A program made the position numbers and the translations under genes. Under the pieces are notes generated by a model. That model had not been told where the DNA came from and made no database searches. It saw nothing but the letters and a program-made list of their open reading frames with translations. Shown piece after piece: positions 37,050 to 46,214 of a stretch of DNA of 64,000 nucleotides; the stretch's first letter is position 1, and each line of letters opens with the position of its first letter. Source of the stretch: CACIIZ01 sp045565285 (GTDB lineage: Bacteria; Pseudomonadota; Alphaproteobacteria; Rhodobacterales; Rhodobacteraceae); the NCBI GenBank assembly GCA_045565285.1, contig JBJLFR010000018.1, forward strand, positions 31,237 to 95,236, in the 5' to 3' direction.

Positions 37050-37929
37050 AATTATTCATACTATTAATGCAAATATTTGTGAAACTGAATTTCTAATTTT
37101 AATCTTATATTAATTAATAATCTCTAAATACTGTTTTTAAAATTAGTTTTTTTATAATATTATAATTCTATACTTAATAGCACACCAAAAATAATTGTTC
37201 TGAGAATATTTTTTTGAATAATCATTAAAAAATATAATAATTATAATTCCCTAAGACTGGAAAGAAAAAATATATCTATTTTTAGAATTACAAAAAACTA
37301 TTAACTATAAATTCTTTAGAACAACATTTGATGATTTCCAGCGACTTATGAAAGATATCTAATTGATATCTTACATTGTAATGTGCTTTCTGTTATTTCA
37401 AAAAAATAATTAATTTAAAATATGGATCAAATTATTCATTTAGAGATACAAGCGATTTAAATTTTAGAATAAGTCTTTGCCGAATGCACATAAAAAATGG
37501 CTAAAAACTAAAAGCCTTAGGCATTTCAAAATAATTTTAAAATACAGCTAAAGAGAAGTCAGTTTATTAAAAATTAATACATAATTATGCAATATTTTTT
37601 TTAAAAAAAACTAAGGAAAAATATTAGGTAATTATAGTAGCAGAGTTTCATATTTTAATTAGATATTAAATAACCTTATCAAACATTATTTTAATATAAA
37701 GAAAGTTAAAGCAAGGCTTATATTTTTAATAGAAGAACAAAAATCAGGAAACTATGAACCAAATCATAGTTCCAGATTTTCACATAGTTTATTTTACATA
37801 AATAAGTTATGCCGAGAACCCGAATTTATTATCATATCATTTCAAAACATCAGAGTAGATAGGAAAATAATGTATTGGTTGTTGGTAAAATTTTCTCTAC
37901 TTTTTAAAGTATTCAATTTAACTATCAAA
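37050..37929. other. 880-nt stretch without convincing genes, with inverted repeats
   Basis: All frames are short and compositionally non-coding. It contains several compact inverted repeats. AAGATATC/GATATCTT (37352-37372, 5-nt loop) is followed at once by ACATT/AATGT (37373-37384). ACTATGA/TCATAGT lies at 37751-37770 with flanking GGA/TCC (overall 37747-37773). This is by far the longest gene-free gap in an otherwise very compact window. It could hold a small RNA, a decayed gene or regulatory sequence; I see no tRNA or rRNA. Confidence 0.6.
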
Positions 37930-38127
37930 CTATACTTTTATCATTTTTTTTGCTATAAGTGGAAAAAATGAATTTTCGCTGATTGTATTTTTTTTCCCAC
38001 TAGCTTTTGTCTCATTTTTATAACTTCTTAGTTTTGCAAATGATGATAATGAAACATTCCTACTTTGGAAAAACCTTCGGTAATCCCTATCATCTTTATT
38101 AAACTCATAAGAAAGAAATTTAATCAT
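37930..38127 (-). CDS. Small basic hypothetical protein, 65 residues
   Basis: Not recognised. ATG 38127 is preceded by GGAG with 7-nt spacing, a better start signal than most shadow frames have. The product is very basic (MIKFLSYEFNKDDRDYRRFF at the N-terminus, then many Lys and Ser), soluble and without a signal. The basic, Arg/Tyr-rich N-terminus is reminiscent of small DUF1127-like proteins, but no signature is clear. It borders the long gene-free stretch. Confidence 0.4.
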   Translation of the reverse strand: MIKFLSYEFNKDDRDYRRFFQSRNVSLSSFAKLRSYKNETKASGKKNTISENSFFPLIAKKMIKV

Positions 38128-38200
38128 TTTAATTCTCCATAATTTGTCAATTAAATGACAGAAGCAAATATAATGCCAAAATGAAAAAAAAGATTAATAA

Positions 38201-38704
38201 TTAAGATCTTGAATTCGTAACCAAAAAGTGACCCGTAGCCATTGCGAATGGTTTATTAGGTTCATCTTGCCAAGCTTTAACAGAAACTGAAGCATAACGA
38301 CGACCAATTTTATTTACTTCAGCTCTTGCAAATGAACCAACTGGACCTCCAGCATTTAAATAATCTATAGTTAAGTCAATAGTTTTAGGTATTACATTAA
38401 GAATTTTATCTACTTTTTTTAAATTTTGTTCTTCAAAAATTTTTTCTTTATTTTTTTTTTCTAGAAAAATAACCCATAATAGTTGAGTAATAGCAGTTAT
38501 TTCAAGAAAAGATCCAATTACGCCTCCGTGTAAAGCTGGAATAGCAGGATTTCCTATAAACTCTTTTTTAAAAGGTAAGTGAGCGGTGACTTCATTACCT
38601 AAATAATCAACTTTTATACCTAAAGTTTTACAAAATGGTATTCTCTCTATGGATGAATTTAAAATTTCTTTTTTAAATAAGTCTAATTTTTTATATTCCT
38701 GCAA
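38201..38704 (-). CDS. PaaI/YbgC-type hotdog thioesterase
   Basis: A 167-residue hotdog-fold protein. ALHGGVIGSFLEITAITQLLW is the PaaI-type active-site helix, where HGG precedes the helix, and TIDLTIDYLNAGGPVGSFARAEV is the following strand pair. Such enzymes hydrolyse acyl- or aryl-CoA thioesters. It is longer than its downstream-facing neighbour because of a Lys/Glu-rich insertion (about 80-100). It follows the second thioesterase by 17 nt, so the two are a tandem operon and probably duplicates. Confidence 0.85.
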   Translation of the reverse strand: MQEYKKLDLFKKEILNSSIERIPFCKTLGIKVDYLGNEVTAHLPFKKEFIGNPAIPALHGGVIGSFLEITAITQLLWVIFLEKKNKEKIFEEQNLKKVDKILNVIPKTIDLTIDYLNAGGPVGSFARAEVNKIGRRYASVSVKAWQDEPNKPFAMATGHFLVTNSRS

Positions 38705-38721
38705 AATTCAACCCTTCTATC

Positions 38722-39150
38722 TTAAAATGGACTTGTAAAAGCTCCAGTCGCAGTTGCTATTGGTGTTTCCTTTGTTCCATCATGTGCATTTGCTCTAACA
38801 AAAATTACACTATTTGTAACTCTATAACACATTGCTTCTGCAGTAATTATACTTTTTGGTTCTGCAGGACGCATATAATCTAATCGTAAATCAATAGTTG
38901 CTGTGGATGTTTTGGGGTTTCCTGCAGTCATCACAGCAGCACCACAGCAACTATCTAATAATGTAGTAATAACACCTCCGTGTAAAATACCAGTGTTTGG
39001 ATCTCCAATCAAATTTTTATGATATGGTATTGTCATTATAGCTTTACCATTTCCAAGCCTTTCTAATTTCAATCCAAGGTACTTAGAGAAAGGTAAATTC
39101 ATAAAAAAAGACTTAATCTGTTCTGATGGTATAGGTATTTCATCGGTCAT
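38722..39150 (-). CDS. PaaI-type hotdog thioesterase
   Basis: A 142-residue hotdog-fold thioesterase with GDPNTGILHGGVITTLLDSCCGAA and TIDLRLDYMRPAEP, the standard PaaI-family blocks. It is upstream of, and in tandem with, a second, more diverged family member. The substrate is unknown; family members act on phenylacetyl-CoA-type or short acyl-CoA thioesters in the cytosol. The start ATG 39150 begins MTDEIPIPSEQIKSFF and needs no correction. Confidence 0.88.
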   Translation of the reverse strand: MTDEIPIPSEQIKSFFMNLPFSKYLGLKLERLGNGKAIMTIPYHKNLIGDPNTGILHGGVITTLLDSCCGAAVMTAGNPKTSTATIDLRLDYMRPAEPKSIITAEAMCYRVTNSVIFVRANAHDGTKETPIATATGAFTSPF

Positions 39151-39239
39151 ATATTAAACTTTCACTTTAGAATTAATTTTAGATAATACATAATACCAAT
39201 AAATATTTTTTTCTAATAAAAAATTTGTTGGCTAAGTTC

Positions 39240-39905
39240 ATGATTAAAGTAAAAATTGAAGAAAGTTGGCTGGATTATCTTTCTTATGAATTTGAATCTG
39301 AATATATGAAAAAACTTAGTAGGTTTTTAAAAGAAGAAAAAAAAACAAAAACAATATACCCTTTGAGTAGTAAAATTTTTAATGCTTTCAATTTAACACC
39401 ATTTACAGACGTAAAAGTAGTTATTTTAGGACAAGACCCATATCATGGACCAAATCAAGCGAATGGTCTTAGCTTTTCAGTTAAAGATAATATTCCTATT
39501 CCACCATCGTTAAAAAATATTTTCTTAGAATTATTTAATGATTTAGGAATAAAACCAGCAAATTCAGGTTGCTTAGAGCGCTGGAGTAAACAAGGTGTTC
39601 TTCTCTTGAATACTTGTTTAACTGTAGAAAGAGGAAAACCAGCATCACATAGAAATATAGGATGGGAACAATTTACAACTTCAGTATTAAAAAGATTAAA
39701 TGAAAATAAAAAAAATATAGTTTATTTATTGTGGGGTATCCATGCAAAAGAAAAAGCAAATTTAATTGATAATACACAAAATAAAATATTAATGAGCGCC
39801 CATCCATCACCATATTCTGCAAATAATGGGTTTTTTGGATCAAAGCCTTTTTCAAGGACTAATAATTATTTAACCTCAACCAATCAATCAGTAATAAATT
39901 GGTAA
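39240..39905 (+). CDS. ung: Uracil-DNA glycosylase
   Basis: Removes uracil from DNA to start base-excision repair. The family-1 motifs are all present: GQDPYHGPNQANGLSFSV (water-activating loop), LLLNTCLTVERGKPASH, and HPSPYSANNGFFGSKPF (minor-groove intercalation loop). The frame is open from a TTG at 39225, but ATG 39240 gives 221 residues, near the usual 220-230. No strong Shine-Dalgarno precedes either. The gene is monocistronic, divergent from the thioesterase pair. Confidence 0.96.
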   Translation: MIKVKIEESWLDYLSYEFESEYMKKLSRFLKEEKKTKTIYPLSSKIFNAFNLTPFTDVKVVILGQDPYHGPNQANGLSFSVKDNIPIPPSLKNIFLELFNDLGIKPANSGCLERWSKQGVLLLNTCLTVERGKPASHRNIGWEQFTTSVLKRLNENKKNIVYLLWGIHAKEKANLIDNTQNKILMSAHPSPYSANNGFFGSKPFSRTNNYLTSTNQSVINW

Positions 39906-40009
39906 ATGAGATTAAAATAAAATTTTGAATATATAACTAATATTTCATTTAATAATTAAGTTTACTTTGATAATGCTAGATTAAAATTATAGAGCCGAGG
40001 AAAATAAAA

Positions 40010-41314
40010 ATGAAAAATAGTTATGACGCAATAATTATTGGAGCTGGTGTAATTGGAACTGCAATAGCTTTTGAATTATCAAAGAAGGGTTTAAAGACAA
40101 TAAATATTGATCGTAATCCTACTTCTGGTTACGGTTCAACATCTGCATCCTGTGCTATAATAAGAGTGCATTACTCAACTTTTGACGGATGTGCTTTAGC
40201 TTATGAAGGTTATCACTATTGGAAGAATTGGGAAAATTATCTTGAGTTTAAAGATGAAAATGGGCTTGCTAAATTCATTGAATGTGGCTGTATGATTTAT
40301 AAAACTGAAGAAAATGATTATCTAAAAAATGTGATTTTAAGAGCAAGTGAACTAGCAATACCATTTGAAAAATGGGATATAAAAAAAATAAAAAGTAAAC
40401 TACCAATTGTAGATACTAGTAAATTTGGGCCTGTAAAACTTCCCACAGATAAAATATTCGGAGAAATTACTGGCGAAAATCTTAGTGGTGCTATTTTCTT
40501 TCCAACGGCTGGTTATGTTAATGATCCACAGTTATCAGCTCATAATCTACAAAGAGCCTCAGAAAAAAAAGGTGCTTTTTATTTGTTCAATAGTTCAGTT
40601 GAAAAAATTCTTATTGAACACGGAAGAACTTCAGGAATTAGACTTAATAATGGTGAATCAATTTATGCTCCTATCGTAGTAAATGTTGCAGGTCCTCATT
40701 CAATGAAAATAAATCAATTAGCAGATGTAGAGAAATACATGAACATTAAAACTAAAGCATTAAAAGTTGAAGTCTCACATGTTCAACCTCCAAGTGGATT
40801 TCAATATGAAGAAAATGGTTTTGTAATTTCAGATAGTGACATCGGTTGTTATAGCAGACCTGAAACTGGGAATCACATTTTAATAGGAAGTGAAGACCCA
40901 AAATGTGATGAAAGAATATTTGTTGATCCTGATAAATGGGACCAGAATTTTACTGAGCAATGGAATACCCAACTATTAAGACAAGCTCAAAGATTCCCAA
41001 AGATGCCAATATCATCGAATATAAAAGGAGTTGTTTCCTTATATGATGTATCTGACGATTGGATACCCATATATGATAAGTCAAGCTTGCCTGGATTTTA
41101 TATGGCTATTGGCTCCAGTGGAAATCAATATAAAAATGCACCAATAGCAGGTATTATGATGGCTGACTTAATTGAAAAATGTGAAAATGGTCATGACCAT
41201 GATAAAGACCCTATAAAACTTCATCTTAAAAACATTAATAGGAATATTAGCATTGGATTTTATTCTAGGAATAGGAAAATAAATACCGAAAGTAGTATGT
41301 CTGTTTTAGGATAA
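40010..41314 (+). CDS. FAD-dependent amino-acid/sarcosine oxidase-like oxidoreductase (DAO family)
   Basis: A 434-residue flavoprotein of the DAO family. The N-terminal dinucleotide loop reads DAIIIGAGVIGTAIAFELSKKGL with an acidic residue at the end of the second strand (INIDRNP). A second conserved segment, VVNVAGPHS, follows in the middle, and GFYMAIGSSGNQYKNAPIAGIMMADLI lies at the C-terminus, as in sarcosine/glycine oxidases and D-amino-acid dehydrogenases. It oxidises a C-N bond of a small amine or amino acid. It lies convergent with the 2-oxoglutarate oxygenase operon, and a metabolic link with it or with the hydroxyproline enzyme is plausible. Confidence 0.8.
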   Translation: MKNSYDAIIIGAGVIGTAIAFELSKKGLKTINIDRNPTSGYGSTSASCAIIRVHYSTFDGCALAYEGYHYWKNWENYLEFKDENGLAKFIECGCMIYKTEENDYLKNVILRASELAIPFEKWDIKKIKSKLPIVDTSKFGPVKLPTDKIFGEITGENLSGAIFFPTAGYVNDPQLSAHNLQRASEKKGAFYLFNSSVEKILIEHGRTSGIRLNNGESIYAPIVVNVAGPHSMKINQLADVEKYMNIKTKALKVEVSHVQPPSGFQYEENGFVISDSDIGCYSRPETGNHILIGSEDPKCDERIFVDPDKWDQNFTEQWNTQLLRQAQRFPKMPISSNIKGVVSLYDVSDDWIPIYDKSSLPGFYMAIGSSGNQYKNAPIAGIMMADLIEKCENGHDHDKDPIKLHLKNINRNISIGFYSRNRKINTESSMSVLG

Positions 41315-41359
41315 TTATTTCTAAAATTAAAAAAACACTTATTCAATTTTCTTCTATTT

Positions 41360-42340
41360 TTATAAAGATAGTAAAAGTGGCCATTTTTCAGTACATTCAT
41401 TGATTGGAGTAAAATTTTTAAAGTTAATTTTACCACTTTCCCATAAAGGAACATCATCTACTAAAATAGTTGGATTTTCTAACATTAAACTTATTTCTCC
41501 AGGTGCATAATTTCCACAGGTATGGAAATGTAAAAATTTTGGATTTCCGAAAACAGTATTAGACCAACAATCAGCATCTTTTGTTTTAACTGTATTGGTT
41601 AAAAGACCACTATGAATTCCAGTATGCCACGAATGAACAATATCCTTATCAATTTTAAATTTATTAGAAATATACTTAAAGTGGTTTTTTACATTTTTTA
41701 TATCCTTTTTATTTCCTATAATTGACTTAATTAACCCTTGTTCAATATTAAACTTTACTATTTTATCTAAAATAATTTTGGATGGGGAAAAAAATCTTGA
41801 ACCAGATGAGGTCAAATATTTGTCTATTAAAATATGTCCCTTAAATTTAGAAGCACTAACTGGCGAATGTATGACCATTGGAAATCTTTTAATGGCTACA
41901 TCATCATTATCAGTAAATACTTTGGAACATTGACCAGAAAGATTAGTTCCTTTAGGACAAATTATTTTTAAATATTCGCTATTTGAAAATACTTCATCAA
42001 TACTTTTTTTAAAATCAATGTGAATTTGATAATCAGTAGTTCCAAAATTAGATGCTAACATAGCTATATTTCTTGCATAGGACATTATAACTTTGCATGA
42101 ATGGACATTTTCAAATCTTTGGAGATCACCTATCCTTGAAAAATAGATAATACAGTCATAGTTTTTCGATATTTTTTTTATGCGATTGTATATCTCATCA
42201 GAAGGTTCCCCAACATTTAAAATTTCAGATTTAATAGATAATTCATCACAACATTCCTTTATTACTAATGCTATAAATTCGTCATACCAACCCAGCTTCT
42301 CATCTTCAGCAACTATTAATATCTTATGTTTTGCAGACAA
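41360..42340 (-). CDS. Aminopeptidase-T-fold protein, possibly 2,5-dihydroxypyridine dioxygenase-like
   Basis: A 326-residue protein. The C-terminal part (SWHTGIHSGLLTNTVKTKDADCWSNTVFGNPKFLHFHTCG split by short loops, then APGEISLMLENPTILVD) resembles the metal site of M29 aminopeptidase-like proteins. That group includes the iron-dependent ring-cleaving enzyme NicX. Several His and Glu residues there are possible metal ligands. The N-terminal half is an alpha/beta domain with no catalytic motif. Assignment to a ring-cleavage enzyme is an inference from memory of the family and is weak. It is the last gene of the ATPase-permease-AhpD-oxygenase operon. Confidence 0.45.
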   Translation of the reverse strand: MSAKHKILIVAEDEKLGWYDEFIALVIKECCDELSIKSEILNVGEPSDEIYNRIKKISKNYDCIIYFSRIGDLQRFENVHSCKVIMSYARNIAMLASNFGTTDYQIHIDFKKSIDEVFSNSEYLKIICPKGTNLSGQCSKVFTDNDDVAIKRFPMVIHSPVSASKFKGHILIDKYLTSSGSRFFSPSKIILDKIVKFNIEQGLIKSIIGNKKDIKNVKNHFKYISNKFKIDKDIVHSWHTGIHSGLLTNTVKTKDADCWSNTVFGNPKFLHFHTCGNYAPGEISLMLENPTILVDDVPLWESGKINFKNFTPINECTEKWPLLLSL

Positions 42341-42404
42341 TTCAGCACAGTTGAGTAATAAGTTAAATGCGCCTAATTTTAGATTTTTTGTTAAATTAAA
42401 AATT

Positions 42405-43370
42405 TTATCTTTTCCTATAAGAAAATGCTTTATTAAATCTCCATATTAAATAATCACCACATGTGATTGGATCTTCATATTTTGTTTTTTTTATCTTTTT
42501 GATTTCTGAAGAGTCGATCAATGTATCTGGATCAGGATCAAATGCCATCACTATAGATAGCCTTTCTTTACCAGAAGAATTAACTACTCTATGTGGAGTA
42601 GACTTATAAATTCCTCCTGTCCATCTAGATAATAAATCAGCTACATTAACGATAAGTGTCCCTTCAATTGGTGGTGCATAGAACCATTCTCCATCTAATC
42701 CCTTAATCTGTAGTCCACCAACTGAATCCTGACACAGGATCGTTAATAGCCCAAAATCTGTATGTTCACTAACTCCAAACTGCATTTCTCCCATCTCTTT
42801 TGGTTGATTTGGATAATAAACAAGTGACGCTCTACTCAATGGAGCTGAACAACTCCTGATAAAAAAATCTTCATCTAAATTTAACCCTAATGCAAAACAA
42901 GATAAAAGATCTTTAGCAAGTTCATTAACAGATTCAAAATAATCTAGTGAATTTTTTTTAAGTGAAGGAATAAAATCTGGCCATTTGTTTGCGCCTCTTA
43001 ATTGATGATTGTCCGGTAGAGAACCATCAGAATATTGATACCCCCAAATAAAACTTTCTTTTAAATCAGGTTTTGCTTTATCACCCATTTTTGCACCTCC
43101 AAAACCTAACCATCCCCTATGTTTGTCAGAAATTGAGATTTCATCTTTGTGATGTACAGGACTCCTAAAAAAATTAAACCCGTCAATCCTCAAATTATTT
43201 ATAAGTTTTTTTGGAATTGAATGGTTTTTTATATAAATAAATCCGAGATCAGTGCTGGCTTTAAATAATTCTTTGGCAATTTTTTTTTTAAAACCATCAT
43301 TTTTAATTTTTTCAATATCAATAATAGGAACTCTTTTTTCATCTATAGTTTTTATTTCAGAACTTTTCAT
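42405..43370 (-). CDS. 2-oxoglutarate/Fe(II)-dependent oxygenase, isopenicillin-N-synthase-like
   Basis: A 321-residue double-stranded beta-helix oxygenase. The N-terminal DIOX_N part begins VPIIDIEKIKNDG. The iron triad is visible as His203 and Asp205 (EHTDFGLLTI) and His260 (STPHRVVN), with Arg270 (KERLSIVMAF) positioned to bind 2-oxoglutarate. It should hydroxylate, or otherwise oxidise, a small molecule in the cytosol. It lies 22 nt after the AhpD-like gene and 64 nt before the NicX-like gene, all on the same strand as the amino-acid importer. Substrate unknown; import by the linked transporter is inferred. Confidence 0.88.
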   Translation of the reverse strand: MKSSEIKTIDEKRVPIIDIEKIKNDGFKKKIAKELFKASTDLGFIYIKNHSIPKKLINNLRIDGFNFFRSPVHHKDEISISDKHRGWLGFGGAKMGDKAKPDLKESFIWGYQYSDGSLPDNHQLRGANKWPDFIPSLKKNSLDYFESVNELAKDLLSCFALGLNLDEDFFIRSCSAPLSRASLVYYPNQPKEMGEMQFGVSEHTDFGLLTILCQDSVGGLQIKGLDGEWFYAPPIEGTLIVNVADLLSRWTGGIYKSTPHRVVNSSGKERLSIVMAFDPDPDTLIDSSEIKKIKKTKYEDPITCGDYLIWRFNKAFSYRKR

Positions 43371-43392
43371 TATATAACAACCTCAAAAATAT

Positions 43393-43737
43393 TTATTTTT
43401 CAACTAACTGATCAAAGGCTTCCAAAGCTTTTGCACTAAACATTATTGATGGTCCACCCCCCATATAAGAACAAACGCTCAATACTTCTACTATTTCTTC
43501 TCTTGTAGCTCCAAGTCTTATCAAATGTTCCGTATGCAAGCCAATACAGCTTTCACATCTTGTCGAAATTGCAATTCCTAAAGCAATGAATTCTTTTGTT
43601 TTCTCCTCAAGTTTTCCATCCTTTTTTACTGGTTTTCCCATTATAGAAAACCCTTCGAATGTTTCAGGAGTTACTTTACTGAGTTCATTAAAACCTTTTT
43701 TTGCTTCATCTAAAAAATTTTTCCAATCCATTCCCAC
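43393..43737 (-). CDS. AhpD-like carboxymuconolactone decarboxylase family protein
   Basis: A 114-residue all-helical protein with the AhpD signature CESCIGLHTEHLIRLGATREE, Cys61-x-x-Cys64 and His68. This set supports thiol-based peroxidase or disulfide-reductase activity. It sits between the permease and the 2-oxoglutarate oxygenase in one minus-strand operon. In such oxidative catabolic operons these proteins are thought to act either in thiol redox or as decarboxylase-type enzymes; the intact CxxC favours a redox role. Confidence 0.85.
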   Translation of the reverse strand: MGMDWKNFLDEAKKGFNELSKVTPETFEGFSIMGKPVKKDGKLEEKTKEFIALGIAISTRCESCIGLHTEHLIRLGATREEIVEVLSVCSYMGGGPSIMFSAKALEAFDQLVEK

Positions 43738-43777
43738 CTCAATTTAAAATCATTAGTAAATTTAAAATTATTTTTTT

Positions 43778-44554
43778 TTAATTTGAATTACTCTCATTAG
43801 AACCTAACTTCCTTTCCAACCAACGAACTGCAAAACTTATTACCAAAACTAAAATTAAATACTCTAAAATAAGCAGAGTATAAATTTCTAAAGGTCTATA
43901 TTCTGTTACTACAATCTCATTTGCTCTTCTTGTCAATTCTTGCATTCCTATTACGGATGCAAATGCTGACATCTTCACTATATATATGAATTGATTTGCC
44001 AAAGGTGGTAAAATTCTTCTCAAAGCCTGAGGTAGTATTATATACCTCATTGCTTGAAATTGTGTTAAACCTATTGTCTGAGCTGCTTCTCTTTGCCCCT
44101 TCGATATAGATTGGATCCCAGCTCTATATATTTCAGCAGTAAAAGCGCTATCTGAAATAGCTAAAGTAATTACTGCTCCCCAAAAAGCATCAATCTCAAC
44201 GTCTAACCCCAAAGATTGAAAAATCACTGGTAGCCCATAAAAAACCCAAAATAACATAGGTAATAATGGTATAGCTCTAATAAATTCAACATAAATTCTA
44301 TTCAATGATCTTAGAAAGAAATTATTAGAAAAGCCTGGTAAAGCAACCATTAATCCTAAAAAAATAGATAAAAAAGCAGCTATAAGAGATAATAAAATAG
44401 TTGCTCCAAAACCCCCAATAAGAAATTTGATGTTAGTCAATCCCGACTTAGTTGCGGGATTAATAACATACCAACCCCAATTTCCACTATTACCTGAACA
44501 ACCAACAAGTAATGTCAGAAGAAAGAAAATTATTATATATAATTTAAACTTCAT
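43778..44554 (-). CDS. Amino-acid ABC transporter permease (His/Glu/Gln/Arg family)
   Basis: A 258-residue inner-membrane permease. The family core is LGLMVALPGF, VEFIRAIPLLPMLFWVFYGLP and the EAA loop AQTIGLTQFQAMRYIILPQALRRILPPLANQFI, with about five membrane segments. The start has a signal-like hydrophobic stretch followed by GCSGNSGNWGW, giving a superficial lipobox that is probably just the first membrane segment. It pairs with the ATPase 7 nt upstream and the divergent binding protein. Only one permease is present, so the importer is presumably a homodimer. Confidence 0.92.
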   Translation of the reverse strand: MKFKLYIIIFFLLTLLVGCSGNSGNWGWYVINPATKSGLTNIKFLIGGFGATILLSLIAAFLSIFLGLMVALPGFSNNFFLRSLNRIYVEFIRAIPLLPMLFWVFYGLPVIFQSLGLDVEIDAFWGAVITLAISDSAFTAEIYRAGIQSISKGQREAAQTIGLTQFQAMRYIILPQALRRILPPLANQFIYIVKMSAFASVIGMQELTRRANEIVVTEYRPLEIYTLLILEYLILVLVISFAVRWLERKLGSNESNSN

Positions 44555-44561
44555 TATAAGC

Positions 44562-45299
44562 TCAGTGATTTAAAACTTGATCTAAGAACTTTTTAGATCT
44601 ACTGGTTTTTGGTTTTTTAAAAAAACTTAAAGGGGTATTTTCTTCTAAAATTTTACCTTCATCCATGAAAATAATCTTATCAGCAGCTTTTTTAGCAAAA
44701 CCCATTTCGTGGGTTACCACTACCATGGTCATTCCATCTTCTGCCAAATTAAGAATAACTTCTAATACTTCTGCTATCATTTCAGGATCTAGCGCTGAAG
44801 TAGGCTCATCAAACAGCATTATTTCAGGTTCTAAACATAATGCCCTAGCAATGGCTACTCTTTGTTGTTGTCCTCCAGAAAGTAAATTTGGTTTTTTATA
44901 AGCCTGTTCAGGAATTTTTACTCGGTCTAAAAAGTGTAAAGCTCTCTCATTTGCATCTTTTTTAGAAATTCCTAGCGCTTTAATTGGTCCTAAAGTTAAA
45001 TTCTCAATCACTGTAAGGTGTGGAAATAAATTAAATTGTTGAAAAACCATACTTACTTTTGATTTTAAAGCTTCTAAGGTAAATTTATCTTTTGTTAATA
45101 AATGACCTAAAACCTCAATTCTGCCTTCATCATGTTCTTCAAGTCTATTAATGCATCGAACTAATGTTGATTTACCTGATCCTGAGGGGCCACATATTAC
45201 GACCTTTTGACCTTTAAAAACTTTTAAATTAACATTATTAAGTGCTTTAAATTTTCCAAAGTATTTTGAAACATTGTTTATACTAATTACTTCTTTCAT
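44562..45299 (-). CDS. Amino-acid ABC transporter ATP-binding protein (GlnQ type)
   Basis: ABC ATPase with GPSGSGKSTLVRCINRLEE (Walker A and following helix typical of polar amino-acid importers). The Q-loop region is VFQQFNLFPHLTVIENL, the signature LSGGQQQRVAIARAL, and Walker B IMLFDEPTSALDPEM, with the VVTHEMGFA switch. The frame is open to a TTG at 45335, but ATG 45299 (MKEVISINNVSKYFG) matches the family start. First gene of the left-hand operon. The 137-nt gap to the divergent binding-protein gene should contain both promoters. Confidence 0.92.
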   Translation of the reverse strand: MKEVISINNVSKYFGKFKALNNVNLKVFKGQKVVICGPSGSGKSTLVRCINRLEEHDEGRIEVLGHLLTKDKFTLEALKSKVSMVFQQFNLFPHLTVIENLTLGPIKALGISKKDANERALHFLDRVKIPEQAYKKPNLLSGGQQQRVAIARALCLEPEIMLFDEPTSALDPEMIAEVLEVILNLAEDGMTMVVVTHEMGFAKKAADKIIFMDEGKILEENTPLSFFKKPKTSRSKKFLDQVLNH

Positions 45300-45436
45300 A
45301 TTTGATAAATCATAAATTTGCCTATTATTTAACAATACTGTTAATTATAGACTTAAAGTTTGATTGGATACAATAAATTCTATTGCAACTTTTAATTACC
45401 AAACTAATATCATAGCTTCTAATAGGGAGATTTAAA

Positions 45437-46210
45437 ATGAAGTTATTAAGAATTGCAATTTTGGTTTTAATTACCTTAAGCTCTTTCACATTATATGCAT
45501 CAGCTAATTCTGTTCTCAATGATATATTGAGTTCCGGGAAATTAAAAGCGGGAACAACAGGGGATTTCAATCCTTTTTCTACCAGAGACCCCGCTACTAA
45601 CAAATATCAAGGTTATGATATTGATGTTATGACTGAATTAGCAAATGACATGGGAGTAGAAATAGAATTTGTAGCCACAGATTGGAAAACAATAGTAAAT
45701 GGGATTGTAGCCGGCAAATATCATATTACTGGATCAGCATCAATAAAGGCTTCTAGAATGAAAGCAGCAGGTTTTTCTGAGAGTTATTTAGCTGTTGTTT
45801 TTAAACCTTTTACCACTTCTGAAAATTTAGAAAAGTTCAATGGTTGGGATTCAATCAATAAAAACGGGGTAAAAGTCGCAACAACATTAGGTACAGCAAT
45901 GGAACCTATGGTGAAAGAATGGTTTCCAAATGCAGCTATTAAAAGCGTTGAAGCCCCAGCCAGAGGTTATCAAGAAGTCCTAGCTGGAAGAGCAGATGTT
46001 TTCGTTACTTCAAACTTAGAAGGATCTACTTTAAAAGCAAAATATGACAATGTTAAAGAAATAATTGTTGATGCACCTAGAAACCCTACACCTTTAGCCA
46101 TGTTATTGCCACAAGCTGATCAAGTATGGATTAATTATGTCAATCATTGGATAAAAATAAAAATCGCAAAGGGTTTTTTCAAAGCAACTGCTGATAAATG
46201 GGGTTTATAA
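45437..46210 (+). CDS. Periplasmic substrate-binding protein of the amino-acid ABC importer (cyclohexadienyl-dehydratase-like)
   Basis: A 257-residue family-3 solute-binding protein. The signal peptide is MKLLRIAILVLITLSSFTLY with cleavage near ASA. The mature start, LKAGTTGDFNPFSTRDPATNKYQGYDIDVM, and the segment GRADVFVTSNLEGS match the PheC-like subgroup of the family, whose members bind amino acids or related carboxylates. It is divergent from the cognate ATPase and permease. It is followed by a hairpin and then by an AhpD-fold gene. The ligand cannot be named from sequence. Confidence 0.9.
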   Translation: MKLLRIAILVLITLSSFTLYASANSVLNDILSSGKLKAGTTGDFNPFSTRDPATNKYQGYDIDVMTELANDMGVEIEFVATDWKTIVNGIVAGKYHITGSASIKASRMKAAGFSESYLAVVFKPFTTSENLEKFNGWDSINKNGVKVATTLGTAMEPMVKEWFPNAAIKSVEAPARGYQEVLAGRADVFVTSNLEGSTLKAKYDNVKEIIVDAPRNPTPLAMLLPQADQVWINYVNHWIKIKIAKGFFKATADKWGL

Positions 46211-46214
46211 TAAT

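Noticed and set aside
42180..42449. 89-codon plus-strand frame
   Set aside because: Antisense to the aminopeptidase-T-like gene and the end of the oxygenase gene.
43778..44554. Amino-acid permease as a lipoprotein because of its LLVGC start
   Set aside because: The hydrophobic run is the first membrane helix of a permease; the rest is integral membrane.
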